In this document: in pieces, positions 49,921-59,788 of the stretch | Layout: each line of letters opens with the position of its first letter | Position numbering within the stretch: the first letter of the stretch is position 1 | Assembly (NCBI GenBank): GCA_029254745.1 | Contig: JAQWWZ010000031.1 | Coordinates: forward strand, 46,391 to 110,390 | Length of the DNA stretch: 64,000 nucleotides | Direction: 5' to 3' | From: Opitutales bacterium | GTDB lineage: Bacteria > Verrucomicrobiota > Verrucomicrobiia > Opitutales > Seribacteraceae | Notes under the pieces: generated by a model | Databases searched by the model: none | Told to the model about the DNA's origin: nothing | What the model saw: only the letters and a program-made list of their open reading frames with translations | Program-made: the position numbers and the translations under genes

Positions 49921-52806
49921 ATGAAATTTAAAATACTGCTCCTTTCACTCCTTCCTTATTTTTTGCACGCTGACAGTTTCCTGACACTTAACATCTCTGA
50001 CCTTTCGTTTAGGAATGGGGAAAAGCCGCCCGTAAAAGTCGATAACACTACACCTTATGCTCTGCAATATTCTCGAAGCATCGGAAGGTACATACCCAGC
50101 AATCTTCCCTATTGTAGAACTAAGGATGCTTCTGAGGCATTTATATCCTTCCGAAAAAAAGAAAGTTCTTCCAGCAATCGAGATAGTTTTTCATCTAACG
50201 ACCTCGTTGTTTGCTTTCGAAACCCGAAACCCAAAGTTGAGGGTCATCTCTTTCTTTATCACGAGCCAGATGGATGGAAGCCCATCTATTTCACTTTTGA
50301 AAAAAAGAATGATAAAAACCTGATGCATGAACAAAAAAGTGAAGATGAATATCTAAGCTACAGAGTCATTCGATATGAATGGCTGCAGGAACTTAGAGTT
50401 CCAGGGACAGCCTGGTACAGGCATCAAATCACCAAAGATCGTAACCGACTTGCACAAATTCGAAAAGAGCCAAGACCCACCAAACATACTCACAGCAATC
50501 GAGCAACCTTACGCCCCCCTCATAATACTGAATTAGAGAATAGTATGGACCTTTTTTCTGGGGGTCGTGCCATAAGTGAAAACTTACAACTGAACCGCGA
50601 ATTACGCTTATCCTCTGACGAACAAAATCGTTCCATCTCTTTATCTTCCCTGCCAGAAATCACCATCGATGAAATTCCATGGAAAGAATGGATAAAAGAA
50701 GAACAAAAGCCCACCCTTGATCCAATTGCTTCCCTTTTACCGCACGATCAACATGCTGTAATCTTCTCCTCTTACACGAGTATGCTTAAAATCCTGGACG
50801 AAGCAACCGCACGCGGCACTCCGCTGCTTCGGCTTGGCGAAAATCGAGCAGAGAGTGCCCGGTCAAAAGAAAAGTACTCCAGGCAGCTTTGCCTTCCGAT
50901 CGATAATCTATCCCGAATGCTCGGTCCAAAATTGATTTCATCCGTCGCAATTACCGGAAGTGATCCATTTTTTCGTACCGGCACTTCCCTTACCCTGATT
51001 TTTGAAACAGAGCAAAAGCAAGGTCTGCTCGCAGCCCTCAAGTTGAGAAGAATGGAAGCCCAAAAAAAATTCCCAAAAGCTCAAGCAGTGAAAGGATCTA
51101 TCCCTCAAGCAAACAAACATAAATACGTGGGAATAAATACCCAAGATCGTTTGATTCAAAGTTTTGTTTGTTCCTTTGGAAACTTTGTTGTCGTAACCAA
51201 TTCGATAAACCAGCTTTCCCGCCTAGCCCGGGTATTTGATAAAAAGGAAATCAATTTAGCTTCGCTGGAAGAGTATCATTTCTTTCGTCAGCGGTACCGC
51301 ATAACGCCTCAAGTGAAAGAGGATGCATTCCTTATGATTACAGATGCCACAATACGAAGATGGTGTGGAGCGGAATGGCGAATTGGAGCTTCAAGGCGGA
51401 CTCGGGCAGCATCCGCTATCGCCGAATTACAAGCACGAAATGAAAGTGGAACCCCACTGAATGCCAAGGAATTCCCAGAACTGGGCAAAGTTTCAGTGAT
51501 AGATGGTCTCGTCCAGAGCGAAAAGTTTGGGAATCTTGCATTTTTAAAATCCGTCGAAGAACTTAATATAAAAAAAATTACGCCGGCAGAAAAAAAAGCC
51601 TACGAATTTTTTCGGGACCGCTATCAAAGCCATTGGTCAAAATACTTCGATCCTATCTCTGCTCAACTCAGTATTCATGAAGGAAAAATTAAAGGTGATC
51701 TTTCAGTCCTTCCACTCATTGGGGGCACAGATTACCGTAACATAATTCAAACGGTTGGGGATGTAAAACTAAAGCCAGAATCAGGAGATCCTCACCCAGA
51801 AGCAAGTTTACACTGGATCAGTGCGATCGACATGAATTCACCCCGGTTTAAAAAAGCAAGTAATTTTGCCGCCATCATGGCACCCTCCCTCGGAGCGGGT
51901 GCTTTTAGCTGGATTGGAGAATCCTTTTCTTTCTTTCTTGATGAATCTGTATTCCTTACGGAAGCTCAGGATGTATTCGTTCTCGATGGTCAGGAAGCAG
52001 GCGAAAATTTTATCGAAGAAAACTTCGGACGGATCCCTCTTGGGTTTAATATTGAAGTGCGCAACCCCTTTAAGCTCACTGCCTTTTTGACAGGTCTGCG
52101 GGCCTGGATCGAACAGACCGCACCAGGCATGACCCATTGGAGCAGCAAATCATACAGGAAACAGGGCTATGTAAAGATTGCCCCCGGAAAAGATATGGAG
52201 GTCGACCTGATCATGGAAGGCTCCTCTCCTGTTGCCCTTTATTATGTACCCGCCCCTACATTATTTACGGTAAGCCTGAGCGAAGACATCATCAAGCGGG
52301 CAATCGATCGTAATTTAGATAGACGCGAAAAAAGATCGCAAAGAAAGATGGTACAACCAGAAGAGAAAATGCAGACCCAGGGAAACACCCATTCCCCTAC
52401 CCTTCCGGAAGTGGACTGGGCGGGTATGAGTTCGGCATTTCATTTATCTTCATCCACCCTGTCGCTGTTCTACTTATCTTTGAGCGAAAAACTAAACCGG
52501 GTACTCCAAAAGAAGTCATGGAATAATTTATATGCCCTCAATGAATGGAAGCTTTTGCTCAAGCAGAATGATCCCCTCGCTTATCATCAGGCGATTTGGC
52601 AGACCGATTTACATTGCCCAGGAAGAGGGAAATATGTCTGGAACCAAAAATTCCAGACTTTTGAATCCACTGCGTTCGGTCATCCCGCCAAGCCCAAAGA
52701 ACCCAAAAGTTTGAACCCCCTGAGTAACTGGAAATCAATTAATTTCGGAATTAATTTTGAAAAAGATGGCCTGCGAGCAAAGGCTACGGCCCGCAGAAAA
52801 AAATAG
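49921..52806 (+). CDS. Large exported hypothetical protein (961 aa)
   Basis: Signal peptide MKFKILLLSLLPYFLHADS; long uninterrupted ORF; no confident domain. Confidence 0.8.
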   Translation: MKFKILLLSLLPYFLHADSFLTLNISDLSFRNGEKPPVKVDNTTPYALQYSRSIGRYIPSNLPYCRTKDASEAFISFRKKESSSSNRDSFSSNDLVVCFRNPKPKVEGHLFLYHEPDGWKPIYFTFEKKNDKNLMHEQKSEDEYLSYRVIRYEWLQELRVPGTAWYRHQITKDRNRLAQIRKEPRPTKHTHSNRATLRPPHNTELENSMDLFSGGRAISENLQLNRELRLSSDEQNRSISLSSLPEITIDEIPWKEWIKEEQKPTLDPIASLLPHDQHAVIFSSYTSMLKILDEATARGTPLLRLGENRAESARSKEKYSRQLCLPIDNLSRMLGPKLISSVAITGSDPFFRTGTSLTLIFETEQKQGLLAALKLRRMEAQKKFPKAQAVKGSIPQANKHKYVGINTQDRLIQSFVCSFGNFVVVTNSINQLSRLARVFDKKEINLASLEEYHFFRQRYRITPQVKEDAFLMITDATIRRWCGAEWRIGASRRTRAASAIAELQARNESGTPLNAKEFPELGKVSVIDGLVQSEKFGNLAFLKSVEELNIKKITPAEKKAYEFFRDRYQSHWSKYFDPISAQLSIHEGKIKGDLSVLPLIGGTDYRNIIQTVGDVKLKPESGDPHPEASLHWISAIDMNSPRFKKASNFAAIMAPSLGAGAFSWIGESFSFFLDESVFLTEAQDVFVLDGQEAGENFIEENFGRIPLGFNIEVRNPFKLTAFLTGLRAWIEQTAPGMTHWSSKSYRKQGYVKIAPGKDMEVDLIMEGSSPVALYYVPAPTLFTVSLSEDIIKRAIDRNLDRREKRSQRKMVQPEEKMQTQGNTHSPTLPEVDWAGMSSAFHLSSSTLSLFYLSLSEKLNRVLQKKSWNNLYALNEWKLLLKQNDPLAYHQAIWQTDLHCPGRGKYVWNQKFQTFESTAFGHPAKPKEPKSLNPLSNWKSINFGINFEKDGLRAKATARRKK

Positions 52807-52812
52807 CAGGGG

Positions 52813-53277
52813 TTACTCTTTTTTTCTCTGCCTAAATTCCCTGAGCCTTGCCTCCACCATCTTTTCCTCGTCAGGTGTGAGGGCTTTATAACCCCGGCCT
52901 AAAGGCCAGCCATAGCCCCAGCGATACCAGGTGGGAAAATGAGGTTTTCCTCCTGCCCTAACTGCTTGGTACATGAGCAGTGCCAAGTGAGAGTTTTTGG
53001 TTTTTTTCTCCACACAATTCCTGAAGGTAAGGTCCGCCTGCTCTCTTTCCTCTCTGGTCCCCCCCCGCCAATAGGCCAGATCATGCAAATGGCAGCATTC
53101 CTTCCACAATTCAGGCTGTTCAAAAGTACCATCCATAAACAAACTGCACCCATCACTGGTGAAAGCACTCAACTCCATGGGTTTGGGTGTGCAGCCCACC
53201 CCCAAAAAAAACAGACAACAGAGTCCGATTCCCCAAGGAATGAGTTTACTTTTTTCCAAGGTGGGCAAGGCTGGCAT
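52813..53277 (-). CDS. Putative lipoprotein with phospholipase A2-like CCxxHD motif
   Basis: LFFLGVGCTPKP lipobox; SDGCSLFMDGTFEQPELWKECCHLHDLAYWRGGT; start chosen at MPALPTLEK. Confidence 0.65.
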   Translation of the reverse strand: MPALPTLEKSKLIPWGIGLCCLFFLGVGCTPKPMELSAFTSDGCSLFMDGTFEQPELWKECCHLHDLAYWRGGTREEREQADLTFRNCVEKKTKNSHLALLMYQAVRAGGKPHFPTWYRWGYGWPLGRGYKALTPDEEKMVEARLREFRQRKKE

Positions 53278-54577
53278 CGCTTGGAAACTGAAATGCCCGA
53301 AGGCCGAAAATTGGCAGCGAGGCAAGCAGGTGATCAAATATATCAGACTGAATGCCTTCGTACTCCACCCAGCGCACATCATTTACAAAAACATAGATTT
53401 CAATGGGTAACCCTTTTTCTGTCGTGGCCAGTTGACGGACCAGGAATGTCATACCTTTCTTATGTATACTTGGATGAGCCCGTAAGTATTCAATACAATA
53501 TGCCCGAAAAGTTCCGGAGTTTGTAAGATTCCGCCCATTGAGCAGAGGGGCGGCAAGACCGTGCTTTTCTAAGTCTAACCCACGAGCCCCAATGTCTGAC
53601 CTCTTTTTCTGTAAGTACTCCTTCAAGAGTTCGATATCTTCAAAGCTTTTTACCTCTTTCTCATTCAGAAATCGAACACTTGAAAGATCAAGATGAATAC
53701 TTCTTTTAATCCGGCGCCCACCTGATTCACTCATGGAACGCCAATTTTTAAATGCATCACTTACAAAAGCATGGGCAGGGATAGTGGTTATGGTTTTATC
53801 CCAATTCTGAATTTTGATCGTGGTCAGGGCCACATCAATCACATCCCCATCTGCTCCGTACTTGGGCATCTCCACCCAGTCACCTTTGCGTACCATATTG
53901 TTGGCCGTGAGTTGAATACCTGCGACCAAGCCGAGGATGACATCTTTAAAGACCAAAAGTAAAACCGCGGTCAGGGCACCCAAGCCTGAAAAGAAATACA
54001 AGGGAGATTTATCCAATAAAATCGAAAGAATAAAAATAATCCCTGTAACATTGACCACAATCTTCACCGCTTGGCAGATACCCTTTAAAGGGAGCTTGGA
54101 AGATATTTTGCTCTCCTCATAAAGCTTGTACAAGGTGTCAATGATCGCATCAATCACCCAAAGGACAATGATGACCAAGTATAAATTAACCAGCACGGCA
54201 ATCAACCCGCCAAAGACTTCATACTTCACAAATACCAATTCGGACAAGGAACTGATAACAAAAGCAGGAGCAAGGTGAGAGAGGCGGAGAAAAAAGCTTT
54301 CCTGAAGAAGGTACTCAGCCAGCTTGGTCTTGGTCTTTTTGGCAAGAGAGCGTAAAATTTCTAACAGAAATCTTTTGACCACAAGGTTCGCGACCCATCC
54401 CAATATCAGGATCGTTAGAAATGCGAGTCCCACATAAGCGTAAACTCCATATTCTTCAACAAGACCGGTAAGTTTCAAACTTTCAATAACCCGATGTTCA
54501 ATTTTTGTTATTAAATCCATACTCCAAAAAAAACTATTTCCCTGAGTTCTGACAACTTTATTACTTGATCTTTTCAA
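53246..54577 (-). CDS. MscS-family mechanosensitive channel (YbdG-like)
   Basis: GLGALTAVLLLVFKDVILGLVAGIQLTANNMVRKGDWVEMPKYGADGDVIDVALTTIKIQNWDKTITTIP. Confidence 0.92.
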   Translation of the reverse strand: MKRSSNKVVRTQGNSFFWSMDLITKIEHRVIESLKLTGLVEEYGVYAYVGLAFLTILILGWVANLVVKRFLLEILRSLAKKTKTKLAEYLLQESFFLRLSHLAPAFVISSLSELVFVKYEVFGGLIAVLVNLYLVIIVLWVIDAIIDTLYKLYEESKISSKLPLKGICQAVKIVVNVTGIIFILSILLDKSPLYFFSGLGALTAVLLLVFKDVILGLVAGIQLTANNMVRKGDWVEMPKYGADGDVIDVALTTIKIQNWDKTITTIPAHAFVSDAFKNWRSMSESGGRRIKRSIHLDLSSVRFLNEKEVKSFEDIELLKEYLQKKRSDIGARGLDLEKHGLAAPLLNGRNLTNSGTFRAYCIEYLRAHPSIHKKGMTFLVRQLATTEKGLPIEIYVFVNDVRWVEYEGIQSDIFDHLLASLPIFGLRAFQFPSDASLAHLGKK

Positions 54578-54660
54578 GGACGGGTCGAAACCATAAATTA
54601 AATTCAGACTCCGATATGGTTTTCGTTGTTAAAGATACTTTATACAATAATAAGTGTTAT

Positions 54661-55524
54661 ATGCCTAAAATATCTTTTCTATTACTTTTCACATATCTTA
54701 TTTCACTTGGGGCCCTGTCCAATTTATCCGGTGCAAAAACCAAAATCGTTTTAATTGCCGGCAAAGACAGTCATGGTGCCGGCGCTCACGACTGGGGAGA
54801 TGGAGTAGATTTGCTATCTCATGCTCTAACCGAAGAATCAGGACTGCCAATTGTGACCGCGGTTCACAAGGGAGGGTGGCCCACTGACGCCTCTATTTTC
54901 ACAGACGCCGCAACTGTGGTTATCCTGTCTGACGGTGGTGGAAGGCATCCGATCAATAAAAGCCTTAGGCAATATGATGCCTTGGCTGAAAAAGGGGTTG
55001 GTTTGGTCTGTGTTCATTATGCGGTTGAGGTACCGAAGGGGGCTCCTGGAGATATGATGAAGAAATGGCTCGGTGGATACTTTGAAGTTTTTTGGTCTAT
55101 AAACCCTCACTGGACTGCCGAATTCAAAACACTTCCCAAACACCCGATTACCCGTGGAGTAAAACCATTTTCTCTATCAGATGAATGGTATTACCATATG
55201 AAATTCCGGGAGAATATGAAGGGGGTAACACCAATACTCAGTGCCCTTCCACCCGAGAGCACATTGAAACGTGGGGATGGTCCCCACAGCAATAACCCCC
55301 ATGTCAGAAAAGCAGTCCTGGAAAGAAAAGAAAAGCAACATGTGGGCTGGGCTGCGGAGAGAGAAAATGGGCAACGGGCTTTTGGGGTCACCGGAGCACA
55401 CCATCACAAATCCTGGGATCAAGATGATTTCCGCACCTGTGTGCTCAATGCAATCGTATGGACAGCTAAAGTTGAAGTTCCCAAAGATGGAGTAAAATCT
55501 TTACCGAATCCAGCCACTCGGTAA
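54661..55524 (+). CDS. ThuA-domain protein, secreted
   Basis: KIVLIAGKDSHGAGAHDWGDGVDLL, VGLVCVHYAVEVPKG, DEWYYHMKF, AFGVTGAHHHKSW; signal peptide from ATG 54661. Confidence 0.85.
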   Translation: MPKISFLLLFTYLISLGALSNLSGAKTKIVLIAGKDSHGAGAHDWGDGVDLLSHALTEESGLPIVTAVHKGGWPTDASIFTDAATVVILSDGGGRHPINKSLRQYDALAEKGVGLVCVHYAVEVPKGAPGDMMKKWLGGYFEVFWSINPHWTAEFKTLPKHPITRGVKPFSLSDEWYYHMKFRENMKGVTPILSALPPESTLKRGDGPHSNNPHVRKAVLERKEKQHVGWAAERENGQRAFGVTGAHHHKSWDQDDFRTCVLNAIVWTAKVEVPKDGVKSLPNPATR

Positions 55525-55701
55525 AAGCCTCTCCCTCTCACACTCCATTCATTCTAATACGCAGTCTTACCGACATCATTACACAGTTCACTTTCGAAAC
55601 AAACGAAACTGAAAGCAGTTGCGGTTTCATGGTAAGATGAGCCATTACCAAACCAAATGTGTAAAAAAACGCGGAATTAATTTCTCACCTTCTGAAGTAA
55701 T

Positions 55702-57156
55702 ATGCCTGTATTCGACATTAAACTAGAAAATACTTACGCACTTCTACCAAGCGTACTTTTCTCTCCATCATTACCTGTTCCAGTCAGTGATCCGAGCACT
55801 GTAATCTTTAATCAAAAACTAGCTGATGAGATTGGGTTTTCTCTTTCTGACCTAAGCGAAGAGCAAGCTAATAACCTTCTTTCTGGAAATCATATTCCTG
55901 CCCATGCTCAACCCTTGGCTCAAGCTTACGCCGGTCATCAATTCGGAAATTTCAGCGTACTCGGAGATGGGCGAGCTATCTTACTGGGTGAACTAGTAAC
56001 TCCATCCGGTCAGCGACTTGACTGGCAATTCAAAGGCTCTGGCAGAACATCATACTCCCGAGGTGGAGACGGGCGAGCTGCTCTCGGACCGATGCTGCGT
56101 GAATATATTATCAGCGAAGCCATGCACCATCTCGGGATACCCACGACCCGAAGCTTGGCTGTGGTTACGACCGGAGAAAAAGTTTACAGGGAAACCAAAT
56201 TACCAGGTGCCATCCTAAGCCGGATCGCAGGCTCGCACATCAGGGTTGGAACTTTCGAATTTGCATCTATGCAAGGGGATCGAAGCATTACTCAAGCCCT
56301 TTTAAGCTACCTAATCGATCGGCATTTCCCAGAGATTAAGAAAAAAGATAACCAACCACTCGCTTTACTGGAAGCAGTTATCCACCAACAGGCAGAACTG
56401 ATTACCCACTGGATGAGAGTGGGCTTTATCCATGGAGTGATGAATACGGATAATATGGCACTGTCCGGAGAAACAATTGATTATGGTCCCTGTGCCTTCA
56501 TGGATACCTTTGCTCCGGACACTGTATTTAGTTCAATTGATAAAAAGGGAAGATATGCCTATGCAAACCAGCCCTATATCGCACAATGGAACCTCGCCCG
56601 GTTTGCTGAAAGTATATTGCCTCTGATCGAAGGAAAAAGAGAAGGAGCGATTGAAAAAGCTGAAGATTTATTACATTCATTTGAACAGGTTTATAAGCAC
56701 AAGTGGATCACGATGATGAACGCCAAGCTTGGATTTATTACCTCTCACAAGGAAGACGAAAAGCTCATTACCGACCTGCTTGATTGGATGCACCTTGTGA
56801 AAGCCGATTATACGAATACTTTTCGCGAACTTAGTAAACCTGAACTTCCGAGGAACGAACGATACAAGTCTGAAGAATTCAAATATTGGCACAACCGCTG
56901 GCAGGAACGTCTCAAGCAAGAGACACAGGAAATGGCCTCGTCTTTCGCTTTAATGAGATCGGTCAACCCGGCAGTCATTCCCCGCAATCACAAAGTAGAA
57001 GAAGCTCTGAGTGCTGCGGAGGCTGGCGATATCGCTCCCTTTCATCGTCTCCTCCAGGCAGTTGAAAATCCATACAAAGACAGTGAGAACTTACGCCCCT
57101 ACCAAACTCCCCCAAAACAAACAGATAAAGCCTACCAGACATTTTGCGGAACCTAA
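55702..57156 (+). CDS. selO: SelO/YdiU-family protein (pseudokinase AMPylator family)
   Basis: YAGHQFGNFSVLGDGRAILLGE, KGSGRTSYSRGGDGRAALGPMLREYIISEAM, GFIHGVMNTDNMALSGETIDYGPCAFMD. Confidence 0.95.
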   Translation: MPVFDIKLENTYALLPSVLFSPSLPVPVSDPSTVIFNQKLADEIGFSLSDLSEEQANNLLSGNHIPAHAQPLAQAYAGHQFGNFSVLGDGRAILLGELVTPSGQRLDWQFKGSGRTSYSRGGDGRAALGPMLREYIISEAMHHLGIPTTRSLAVVTTGEKVYRETKLPGAILSRIAGSHIRVGTFEFASMQGDRSITQALLSYLIDRHFPEIKKKDNQPLALLEAVIHQQAELITHWMRVGFIHGVMNTDNMALSGETIDYGPCAFMDTFAPDTVFSSIDKKGRYAYANQPYIAQWNLARFAESILPLIEGKREGAIEKAEDLLHSFEQVYKHKWITMMNAKLGFITSHKEDEKLITDLLDWMHLVKADYTNTFRELSKPELPRNERYKSEEFKYWHNRWQERLKQETQEMASSFALMRSVNPAVIPRNHKVEEALSAAEAGDIAPFHRLLQAVENPYKDSENLRPYQTPPKQTDKAYQTFCGT

Positions 57157-57322
57157 GAAATCCCTCCAAAATTTGGCTGACCTTGGCGGTACACATATTC
57201 ATCTGTAATTTCTATCTCAGAACAGAACCTGAGATTCGCCTGCTTCAACCTTAGCCAAAAAGGTTTTGTCTCACTATCGTGAATCACTTGACGAGAATCT
57301 GTGGTTGAGTTTTGATAAATTA

Positions 57323-58894
57323 ATGAAATTTATCGCCTTTTTCATGATCTTTTCGGCCCTTGGTTTATGGGCTAAAAAAAAGCCAAATATCCTTTTCATT
57401 TTTACGGATGATCATGCCTATCAGGCAATAGGTGCTTATAACTCCTGGCTCAAGGATTACTGCCCCACCCCCCATATCGATTCTCTCGCCCGGGATGGCA
57501 TGCTTTTCGAGCAGTGTTATGTAACCAATTCAATTTGTGGACCAATGCGGGCCGCGATTCAGACCGGTAAATATTCTCATGCGAATGGATTTCTCGTAAA
57601 CGGAAATAAGTTCGACGGTACTCAGCAGACTTTTCCTAAAATACTCCGTAAGGCTGGATATACCACCGCAGTCGTAGGAAAGTGGCACCTGGGTACACAC
57701 ATGTCGCCACAGGGGTATGACTATTCTGAAGTACTCATCGGGCAAGGGCCTTACTACAACCCCCCAATGCGCGTCGATAAAGACGGGGATGGCAAGCATG
57801 ATGAGGTAGTCAAACATGTTGGCTACACCACGGATATCATAACCAACCGTGCCCTCAATTGGATGAAAAACAAACGGGACAAAGAAAAGCCATTCATGCT
57901 CATGTACCAGCACAAGGCACCGCACCGCAACTGGCAACCAGGTCCCAAGTACCTCAATAAGTATGATGATATAACCCTACCCGAACCAGAAACTCTTTTT
58001 GACAATTACAAGGGTCGTACCCTGGCCGCCTACCAGCAGGATATGACCATTGCTGAAACCATGAACGATGGGGACTTAAAACTGGACGCTCCAGGAAACC
58101 TAACCCCCGAACAAAGAAAAGTTTGGGATGCCGCCTATAACCCAAAAAACGAGGCTCTCAAAAAAGCAAACTTACAGGGTAAAGACTTGGTTCGTTGGAA
58201 ACACCAAAGATATGTAAAAGACTATCTGCGCTGTATCGCATCGGTCGATGATGGTGTGGGACGCATGCTCGATTACCTCAAGGAAGCAGGCTTGGAAAAA
58301 GATACCATCGTAATTTACTGCTCGGACCAGGGATTTTACCTTGGCGAACACGGCTGGTTCGATAAGCGCTGGATGTACGAGGAGTCGTTGCGTACTCCCA
58401 TGCTGGTGCGCTGGCCAGGAGTGGTCAAACCAGGGAGCCGAAATAATGACATCGTATCTCCAATTGATTTTGCCAGCACCTTCTGCGATTTGGCAGGTAT
58501 CCAAGCCCCTCGTGATCAGCATGGCCGCTCCATGGCCACATTACTCAAAGGAAAAACGCCAAAAGATTGGAGGGAAAGTTTCTACTATCACTATTACGAG
58601 TACCCCGGCTATCACTATGTGAGAAGGCACTACGGAGTCGCAGACGGACGCTATAAATTAATTCATTTTTATGAAAAAGATGTCGACCAATGGGAGCTAT
58701 TTGACCTCAAAAGTGATCCCAAGGAAATGACCAGTGTTTATGGTTCGGCCAAATATGCGGTCATACAGAATCGGCTCTCTAGGCAACTTGCCAGGCATCG
58801 AAAAGTATTAGCTGTGCCCACAACTGACCCCCCTCAATCAATCATTAAAAGACCACCACATAGGAGAAGAACACCGACGACTCCCCCCCTTTAG
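57323..58894 (+). CDS. Sulfatase-family hydrolase, secreted
   Basis: [89 protein letters not shown]. Confidence 0.93.
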   Translation: MKFIAFFMIFSALGLWAKKKPNILFIFTDDHAYQAIGAYNSWLKDYCPTPHIDSLARDGMLFEQCYVTNSICGPMRAAIQTGKYSHANGFLVNGNKFDGTQQTFPKILRKAGYTTAVVGKWHLGTHMSPQGYDYSEVLIGQGPYYNPPMRVDKDGDGKHDEVVKHVGYTTDIITNRALNWMKNKRDKEKPFMLMYQHKAPHRNWQPGPKYLNKYDDITLPEPETLFDNYKGRTLAAYQQDMTIAETMNDGDLKLDAPGNLTPEQRKVWDAAYNPKNEALKKANLQGKDLVRWKHQRYVKDYLRCIASVDDGVGRMLDYLKEAGLEKDTIVIYCSDQGFYLGEHGWFDKRWMYEESLRTPMLVRWPGVVKPGSRNNDIVSPIDFASTFCDLAGIQAPRDQHGRSMATLLKGKTPKDWRESFYYHYYEYPGYHYVRRHYGVADGRYKLIHFYEKDVDQWELFDLKSDPKEMTSVYGSAKYAVIQNRLSRQLARHRKVLAVPTTDPPQSIIKRPPHRRRTPTTPPL

Positions 58895-58937
58895 TTGATT
58901 GGGTCAGTTATCTCAATGAGGGCTCAAGGGCCTCAAC

Positions 58938-59702
58938 TTATCTTTTCCCATAGACGCTAACCAAGAGTACAAAAAAACAAAGGGTTAGATTAAATAAAGG
59001 TATCTGCAAGGGAGAAGGAAGTGAATAGACAATTGCAGTTGCGGGGGTCCACACCATCCAAGTCGTAAGGTTAAACAGGATCATCCTGTCAATAAAGTCC
59101 TTAAACTTCCATTGGGCACGCCAACGACTCCAGGAGTACCCCACCTCTTTCCAACCGTAAAACAAGGCGGTCACTGGAGTTGCCCAGATTACACAGTAAA
59201 CAAATTGATCCACCAAGACCTTGCAGGCTATCGTTTTCCAACCCACTCCACTTCCAAACACCCAAGCTTGTAAACGATAAAAGGCATCGACATCCATTCC
59301 ACGCACCCCCCAGTAGCTCACAAAAACCAAGCCCATCAACCAGGCACCACCCCCACTTTCCCGCCCACTCAAGCGCATGAAGACATAAGGAATCAAGCCG
59401 CCAAACAAAGCAGTTGAGATAGCGGAGTAAGCATAACCATATGTTATTTTTAACCGGATTATCTCTTCAAACCACACATGAGAGAAATCCAGGTAATAAT
59501 AGGAAAGTACTACACCCAACCCAAAGATCCACAGAATGAATCCGGGAATAAGGTTTTGACGAAATGCCAAATAAATTCGGTCCTTCATTTTTTGAAGTAA
59601 GTTAGCTGGGTTCCTTTGCATTTCACTTTTCGAACCATAGCAAAACAAGCAAGAACTTCCATGTAAATCGCATGGTAATGTATCTCTTCCACTGCGGGGC
59701 AC
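58938..59702 (-). CDS. Hypothetical membrane protein
   Basis: Multiple hydrophobic segments; start probably internal. Confidence 0.55.
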   Translation of the reverse strand: MPRSGRDTLPCDLHGSSCLFCYGSKSEMQRNPANLLQKMKDRIYLAFRQNLIPGFILWIFGLGVVLSYYYLDFSHVWFEEIIRLKITYGYAYSAISTALFGGLIPYVFMRLSGRESGGGAWLMGLVFVSYWGVRGMDVDAFYRLQAWVFGSGVGWKTIACKVLVDQFVYCVIWATPVTALFYGWKEVGYSWSRWRAQWKFKDFIDRMILFNLTTWMVWTPATAIVYSLPSPLQIPLFNLTLCFFVLLVSVYGKR

Positions 59703-59788
59703 TCAAAAACCTTCGCTATCTTAATTCTTGATCGATGCACTCAATTAACTTTTAGTAAAAACGTATAGTAATTCCAGCCCAAGCTCCC

